Assembly (NCBI GenBank): GCA_964454305.1
Contig: CAYVXX010000026.1
Coordinates: forward strand, 1-27,609
Direction: 5' to 3'
Source of the DNA: JAUSPI01 sp964454305
GTDB taxonomy: Bacteria > Desulfobacterota > Syntrophia > Syntrophales > JADFWA01
DNA: 27,609 nucleotides
Part shown: positions 23,922 through 27,609 of the stretch, piece after piece
Position numbering within the stretch: position 1 is the first letter of the stretch
Layout of the letters: each line of letters begins with the position of its first letter
The notes under the pieces: model-generated
Told to the model about the DNA's origin: nothing
Databases searched by the model: none
What the model saw: only the letters and a program-made list of their open reading frames with translations
Translations under genes and position numbers: made by a program

Positions 23922-25052
23922 TTACACTAACTTCTCCCCGCACTGGTTGCAGAAAACAGAATCAGGCAGGTTTTCACCCTTGCAGTTAGGACAGATTTTG
24001 GGCGCCGGCTTCCTGTCCGCCGGGGTTCCGCATCTGGGACAGAATTTGGCGTTGGGCGGCAGATTTTTACTACAGTTGCTGCACTGATCGAAAACCAGTT
24101 GTTGATGACCGCAGTGGGGGCAAAATTTCGCATCCTTGTTAATGGAGTGCCCACAGTCAGGACACTTAAGCTCCGTAGGTGCTGCCTGGGTCGCGGCTCC
24201 ACCCTGAGACCTGAACATATCGGCAAACATTGCAGGCATCATGAAACCCATGCCCATTCCCATGCCGGCACTCGCTTCGCCTGTTGACTCAGCAGCTTTC
24301 TCCATAGCCATTGCGGCTTTCATCTTGACAAGTCTGTCCAGATCCTGGATCACGCCCAGGCGGCTTTTGTCATCAATGGCTTTCTGCACCTCCGGCGGAG
24401 GCGTAATGGAACTGATATAAAGATGGTCCAATCCAAGGCCGAAATGACTGAAATCTTCCTTCAGGCGGTACTGCAGGCCATTTGAGATCTCATCGTATTG
24501 TCCGGGCAGGTTGAATAGACTGTCAAGATTTTCGCCTAAATAATCATTAAAACGTGAAACAATAACCTGTTTGAGATATTCCTCGATTTCCTCGGTGGTA
24601 TATTTACCCATGGTACCTACCAGTGTATTAATAAACAGCATTGGTTGAACTACCCGAATGTTAAATACACCATAGGCCCGCAGACGCACCAGGCCGAGTT
24701 CTGAATCCTTGAAGGCTACCGGATCCCTGGTGCCCCATTTGAGGTTTGGAAATACCCTCATGTTGACGAAATAGACCTCGGCCCGAAGCGGGCTGGTCAT
24801 GCCCCAGGGCAAAGCCAGTACCTTTGTCAGCACCGGGATATTAGCCGTGGTGAGGGTGTGGCGGCCGGGTCCGTAAGCTTCATATGACTTGCCCTTGTAA
24901 AACAATACTCCTGCCTGGCTGTCACGAACAATCAACTGTGCACCTAATTTGATTTCACCCGAACCTTTTTGTGGAATTCTATGAACCAATTCCTGTTCGG
25001 CCTCATGAAACCATTCTATAACCTCTAAAAAAATCAAGTTGTCCGTACCCAT
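23922..25052 (-). CDS. SPFH-domain protein with three C-terminal zinc ribbons (YdjI-like)
   Basis: The 376-aa product begins with an SPFH/band-7-like domain (about 20-240), close to the Bacillus YdjI / 'virion core protein' type, and has no transmembrane anchor. A methionine- and glycine-rich linker follows (about 255-282, GMGMGMGFMMPAM). Three tandem four-Cys ribbons end the protein at Cys297-Cys314, Cys324-Cys341 and Cys354-Cys371. In Bacillus the YdjI relatives belong to phage-shock-like membrane-stress systems; a membrane-damage role here is an inference, as no PspA gene is seen. The ATG has GAGGA upstream. The gene sits 66 bases below a duplicated permease leader. Confidence 0.85.
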   Translation of the reverse strand: MGTDNLIFLEVIEWFHEAEQELVHRIPQKGSGEIKLGAQLIVRDSQAGVLFYKGKSYEAYGPGRHTLTTANIPVLTKVLALPWGMTSPLRAEVYFVNMRVFPNLKWGTRDPVAFKDSELGLVRLRAYGVFNIRVVQPMLFINTLVGTMGKYTTEEIEEYLKQVIVSRFNDYLGENLDSLFNLPGQYDEISNGLQYRLKEDFSHFGLGLDHLYISSITPPPEVQKAIDDKSRLGVIQDLDRLVKMKAAMAMEKAAESTGEASAGMGMGMGFMMPAMFADMFRSQGGAATQAAPTELKCPDCGHSINKDAKFCPHCGHQQLVFDQCSNCSKNLPPNAKFCPRCGTPADRKPAPKICPNCKGENLPDSVFCNQCGEKLV

Positions 25053-25118
25053 TTGTCTTCCTCATTGCTATTGTAGATTTTCCTGCGAAAAGTTTCCCTA
25101 GAATAAATACAACATCGA

Positions 25119-25213
25119 GAGGTTAAAAATTTTCTCAAGCATGTTGCTTTCTTCCTCCCTACCCCGCCAGGAATAGATATCATAATTACCGAAAAAATTA
25201 AAACTGCAAAATT
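25119..25213 (-). repeat. Permease leader/start repeat, copy B
   Basis: This direct copy of 22427-22522 ends sharply inside the permease coding start: the first eight codons (MLEKIFNL) are kept, then the sequence diverges. On the minus strand it carries an ATG at 25142 with GGGAGGAAG upstream and opens a 14-codon frame stopping at 25098, 46 bases before the SPFH start. It probably provides the SPFH leader. Confidence 0.9.
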
Positions 25214-25225
25214 TATTTTTCGACT

Positions 25226-25253
25226 TTGAAAGGTCTAAGAAAATTGATATAGT
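25226..25253 (+). promoter_or_regulatory. Promoter of the dockerin-like small gene
   Basis: TTGAAA (25226-25231), a 16-bp spacer and TATAGT (25248-25253). The expected start near 25260 leaves a short leader before the ATG at 25281 and argues against the GTG at 25263. Confidence 0.55.
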
Positions 25254-25280
25254 ACAAAAAAGGTGTTCGGGGTTAAAGAT

Positions 25281-25487
25281 ATGGATAATAACACCAAGAA
25301 AGATGGCGAACGAAAACCGCCTGATATCCATTTAGTCAAAGGCGGTAAAGGTGAGAAGGCAGATGCAAAAACTAATGCTCAGTTAGCTGCTGAAGCGATG
25401 GACAGACTGGCCAGAGGAGAGATTAATATTCACGATATAGTTATACTACAACGTTATTTGCTGAAAAAACCTCTGTCATCTGGATAG
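25281..25487 (+). CDS. Small dockerin-motif-like protein, 68 aa
   Basis: The first half is polar and lysine-rich. The second half reads MDRLARGEINIHDIVILQRYLLKKP. This follows the dockerin/EF-hand pattern D-x(4)-G-x-I-N-x2-D-x3-L-x-RY over the 12-residue loop, but positions 3 and 5 of the calcium loop are Leu and Arg, so calcium binding is doubtful. No signal peptide is present. The ATG at 25281 fits the promoter just upstream. It is divergent from the SPFH gene. The family is not recognised. Confidence 0.55.
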   Translation: MDNNTKKDGERKPPDIHLVKGGKGEKADAKTNAQLAAEAMDRLARGEINIHDIVILQRYLLKKPLSSG

Positions 25488-25511
25488 TTGCCCCCTGCCC
25501 TTCTCCGTCCA

Positions 25512-25991
25512 TTACTCTCTTTTTTTAAACACAAATGAACAAACTTCGCTTCCCATACACCGCCGTGACGTTACCTCGAAATCGATATCTTCCATAAATT
25601 CCCGGGCAAAGATAGCATACTCGACAGTACATATCGACTCACCAATCCTCCCTGCCAGGTGCTCCCGGTTCGCTTCTTTCAACAGAGTAAGCCAGGGGCA
25701 CTTATTGACGGTGATATTAATCTGTGCATCTTTCATCCAGAACTCACTCACAAAATCTTCGGCATCCATCTTGAACTTGAGGGCGCTTAGCAGATTTTCC
25801 TCGGTGGCAGTTTCCATCCCAAATAATTCTTTTATCTTTCTGGCCTGAATCTTCGGCAGTACTTCCCATACCATACTATCAACCTCAAGGGCCTTATCAA
25901 ATGAATCTGTTTTTTCCAGCATCATAAACCAGAGACCATCTACGGCAAGAAAGCATCTTTTGAAATATTCACTCAACATCTGCGGATTCAT
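25512..25991 (-). CDS. DUF6125 family protein
   Basis: The 159-aa product shows the DUF6125 layout: an N-terminal helix with FLAVDGLWFMMLEK and a DSMVWEVLPKIQARKIKEL segment. A C-terminal half with cysteines follows at NKCPW and RRCMGSEVC, reminiscent of V4R/L-2-amino-thiazoline-4-carboxylate hydrolase-like domains. The family is common in sulfate-reducing and syntrophic bacteria and has no established function that I know of. The ATG has GGGAGGG upstream. It is convergent with the dockerin-like gene (24 bases). Confidence 0.72.
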   Translation of the reverse strand: MNPQMLSEYFKRCFLAVDGLWFMMLEKTDSFDKALEVDSMVWEVLPKIQARKIKELFGMETATEENLLSALKFKMDAEDFVSEFWMKDAQINITVNKCPWLTLLKEANREHLAGRIGESICTVEYAIFAREFMEDIDFEVTSRRCMGSEVCSFVFKKRE

Positions 25992-26191
25992 ACACCCTCC
26001 CTGTCAATTTTTTATTGTTCTTGATCCAACAGCAGATAACATACCATGCGATTTTCAGAGGCTTCGCGCCATCACGCCTATTTTTTTACCATAAAGCAAA
26101 AAAAATGCACACCAAATTTTACTTTTGCATAAGACCAATAATTTTAAAGACATATCTTGTTGCTACCCTTCCCTTCCCGTCTTTTACGGCA

Positions 26192-26237
26192 CCCTGAAAA
26201 TCGTAATAAAAACCATTTCCGGGTTGGAATTTTTATC
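26192..26237. repeat. Dispersed terminator-like repeat, copy 2
   Basis: The block matches 22606-22651 at 41 of 46 bases and keeps the ATAAAAA...TTTTTAT arms, but lacks the matching CCGGAAATGG arm, so it is half of the terminator. It lies in the 313-base gap 25992-26304 between DUF6125 and the flavin reductase; nothing else in that gap is assignable. Confidence 0.8.
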
Positions 26238-26304
26238 AAAGCTCTGGTATCTATTATGAAGCGCTCAGCAAATTACGTCTCTCAAAAAAATAAGGAGGAA
26301 TAAA

Positions 26305-26862
26305 ATGGAAAAGATCAAATGTGGCCCACAGACATTGCTCTATCCAATGCCTGCTGTTCTGGTAGGCGCTAATGTAAATGAAAAAGCAAACTTCATGACA
26401 GCGGCCTGGTGCGGGATAGCATCACAAAAACCGCCAGCGGTTTCTGTCGCCATCCGCAAAAACCGGTATACCCTGGAAGGGATTAGAAACAATGAGACGT
26501 TTTCCATCAATGTTCCTTCCTCCACTATGGTTAAAGAGACCGACTACTGCGGTCTCTATTCCGGCAAGGATAACGATAAATCTCAAATCTTCAGGGTATT
26601 TTACGGAACACTGAAAACAGCCCCTCTGATTCAGGAATGTCCGGTAAATCTTGAGTGCAAGGTTATCCATTACCTGGACATGGGGAGTCATATCCTTGTG
26701 ATTGGTGAAATCATTGAAACTTACATCGCCGATAGTTGCAAGGTTCAAGGGGAAACCGACACAAAAAAGATCGATCCCCTGATTTATATTCCAGGCACCA
26801 GGGAATACCATCGCCTCGGAGAGGCTATCGCCACGGCCTTCGAGATAGGGAAGGAGTGGTGA
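26305..26862 (+). CDS. Flavoredoxin / flavin-reductase-like FMN-binding protein
   Basis: The 185-aa product is a split-barrel flavin-binding protein of the DIM6/NTAB flavin reductase family. The diagnostic start (LLYPMPAVLVGANV), the ANFMTAAWCGIASQKPPAVSVAIRKNRYT stretch that cradles FMN, and FSINVPS are present. Desulfovibrio flavoredoxin carries electrons in thiosulfate and sulfite reduction; here it could serve as a general electron carrier or flavin reductase. AAGGAGGAAT precedes the ATG. It is a single-gene unit with a hairpin just after the stop. Confidence 0.92.
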   Translation: MEKIKCGPQTLLYPMPAVLVGANVNEKANFMTAAWCGIASQKPPAVSVAIRKNRYTLEGIRNNETFSINVPSSTMVKETDYCGLYSGKDNDKSQIFRVFYGTLKTAPLIQECPVNLECKVIHYLDMGSHILVIGEIIETYIADSCKVQGETDTKKIDPLIYIPGTREYHRLGEAIATAFEIGKEW

Positions 26863-26867
26863 GTTTT

Positions 26868-26884
26868 CCCGCTCATGGAGCGGG
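26868..26884 (+). terminator. Hairpin after the flavoredoxin gene
   Basis: CCCGCTC (26868-26874) pairs with GAGCGGG (26878-26884) around a 3-nt loop, six bases after the stop. The following T-content (CTTTGTAATCTCTTTT) is weak, so termination may be inefficient. Confidence 0.5.
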
Positions 26885-27025
26885 CTTTGTAATCTCTTTT
26901 AAAAGATCGTCTATCTTAGCGTATGCCGCGGGGGAAGGCACTATGGAGAAACGATCAGGGGGCTTTAATGTTGACGATGCGGTCATCCCATGACGGGTGG
27001 CGAGCCCAAAAACCGCCGCCATCCT

Positions 27026-27214
27026 CTATGGCTGATCAGGGTTTTCATTCTCCTGATATTCAGTTTGAACTTTCTTGAGCCTATCGAAAAATTCTTCTTC
27101 TGTAATAATTCCCTTCTCGATAAGCAATTCAGCAAGTGCATCCAACTGAATCGCATTTGTCATCAGTAATGCTTTAAAATTAGCCACTTCACCAGAATCG
27201 ATTTTTTCTGTCAT
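27026..27214 (-). CDS. Small helical protein, 62 aa
   Basis: The product is acidic and helical, with LDALAELLIEKGIITEEEFFDRL in the middle. That is a short motif found at the end of many bacterial small proteins and of nitrile-hydratase-like accessory proteins, and it is not diagnostic. The ATG has GGGAG seven bases upstream, which supports a real gene. It is convergent with the flavoredoxin gene, 163 bases away; the gap holds only the hairpin at 26868. Confidence 0.65.
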   Translation of the reverse strand: MTEKIDSGEVANFKALLMTNAIQLDALAELLIEKGIITEEEFFDRLKKVQTEYQENENPDQP

Positions 27215-27269
27215 TTTCAGCTCCCAACGGCCTTTTCTGTTCAGTCCCCGTCATATCTCTTTTAAAAAC

Positions 27270-27300
27270 AGGGCTTCGTTCATCAATCGATGAAAGCCCT
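27270..27300 (-). terminator. Terminator-like hairpin
   Basis: AGGGCTT (27270-27276) pairs with AAGCCCT (27294-27300), with an inner CATC/GATG pair. On the minus strand TGTTTTTAAA follows, as in an intrinsic terminator. It would end a transcript entering from the right, upstream of the 62-aa gene. The plus side has only CTTTTG. Confidence 0.6.
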
Positions 27301-27609
27301 CTTTTGTTGCGGGCAGTTCTCTTACTTCCTGAATGGACTGGTTTAAATCTACACCTGTTCATATAGGCTATATTAATAAAGGTCAAGGGAAGATCTCTTA
27401 CATTTGGGACAATCTTGAAACCAGCTACAAAAAAAGGGCACAGTCGATTTGCTGTAACCCTTCAATTGCTTGAACTGAACAACGAGCGCATTATTCTTCG
27501 AATTACTTCGTTCTCCGCTGCTTGCCGAAATTGATTTCGACAGCTACCTCTTCTCACTTGCGATAGCTTATTGACATATTTTAGCAAAAGAGTATTCTTA
27601 CCAAAGCAG
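27301..27609. other. Noncoding repeat-bearing end region
   Basis: No gene is supported in this stretch. It carries the inverted second copy of the 29-bp repeat (27464-27492), a hairpin CGAAAT-TG-ATTTCG near 27530, and a possible plus-strand promoter TTGACA (27571-27576), 16 bp, TATTCT (27593-27598) reading out of the window. Confidence 0.45.

Noticed and set aside
27189..27386. 65-codon minus-strand frame at the right end
   Set aside because: It crosses a terminator hairpin and overlaps the start of the better-supported 62-aa gene.

Overview
The window looks like a chromosomal segment of an obligately anaerobic Gram-negative bacterium, most plausibly Desulfobacterota (Syntrophia or Smithella-like). 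This is inferred from gene content, not from a phylogenetic marker: indolepyruvate:ferredoxin oxidoreductase (iorAB), a flavoredoxin-type flavin reductase, DUF6765 and DUF6125 proteins, a phosphoglycerate-mutase-like proposed homoserine kinase, SPOR and TPR envelope proteins, and many short inverted repeats between genes. I see no rRNA, tRNA, CRISPR array, phage gene or intact transposase.

Layout. 1-1100: tail of a flavin-dependent dehydrogenase and a hypothetical gene whose upstream part looks broken. 1234-5186: a structured leader, a 42-residue membrane peptide, a DUF6765 protein, then two exported hydrolases (a choloylglycine/penicillin-V-acylase-type Ntn hydrolase and an alpha/beta hydrolase) two bases apart. 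5293-7435 (minus): a family 3 periplasmic binding protein overlapping a DAACS/SDF carrier that has lost the usual cation-site motifs. 7613-8938: a cold-shock protein with a long leader and strong terminator, then a SPOR protein whose promoter starts inside that terminator's T-tract. 8963-12035 (minus): a degenerate J-domain/RodZ-like HTH protein behind a MinD/ParA ATPase, a MITE-like repeat, a PIN-like protein and a small membrane protein.

12136-19231 is a tightly packed seven-gene plus-strand operon: hom, proposed homoserine kinase, YbgC-type thioesterase, membrane TPR protein, iorA, iorB, exported TPR protein. It joins threonine-branch synthesis to aromatic 2-keto-acid oxidation and envelope proteins. 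It is followed by an inverted-repeat element, an exported YidD-like protein and a CbpA-type DnaJ.

21125-26237 holds a purine permease and a zinc-ribbon/SPFH gene pair. The pair is bracketed by two ~95-bp direct copies of the permease's own leader and start region, and a terminator-like repeat occurs at 22606 and again at 26192. This suggests local duplication and capture of the permease leader by the SPFH gene. The window ends with a dockerin-like small protein, a DUF6125 protein, a flavoredoxin-type protein, a 62-residue protein and repeat-rich noncoding DNA.

The best candidates for something new are the binding-protein plus divergent SDF carrier pair, the SPFH/zinc-ribbon pair under a duplicated leader, the J-HTH/MinD pair, and the structured leader at 1234-1334.
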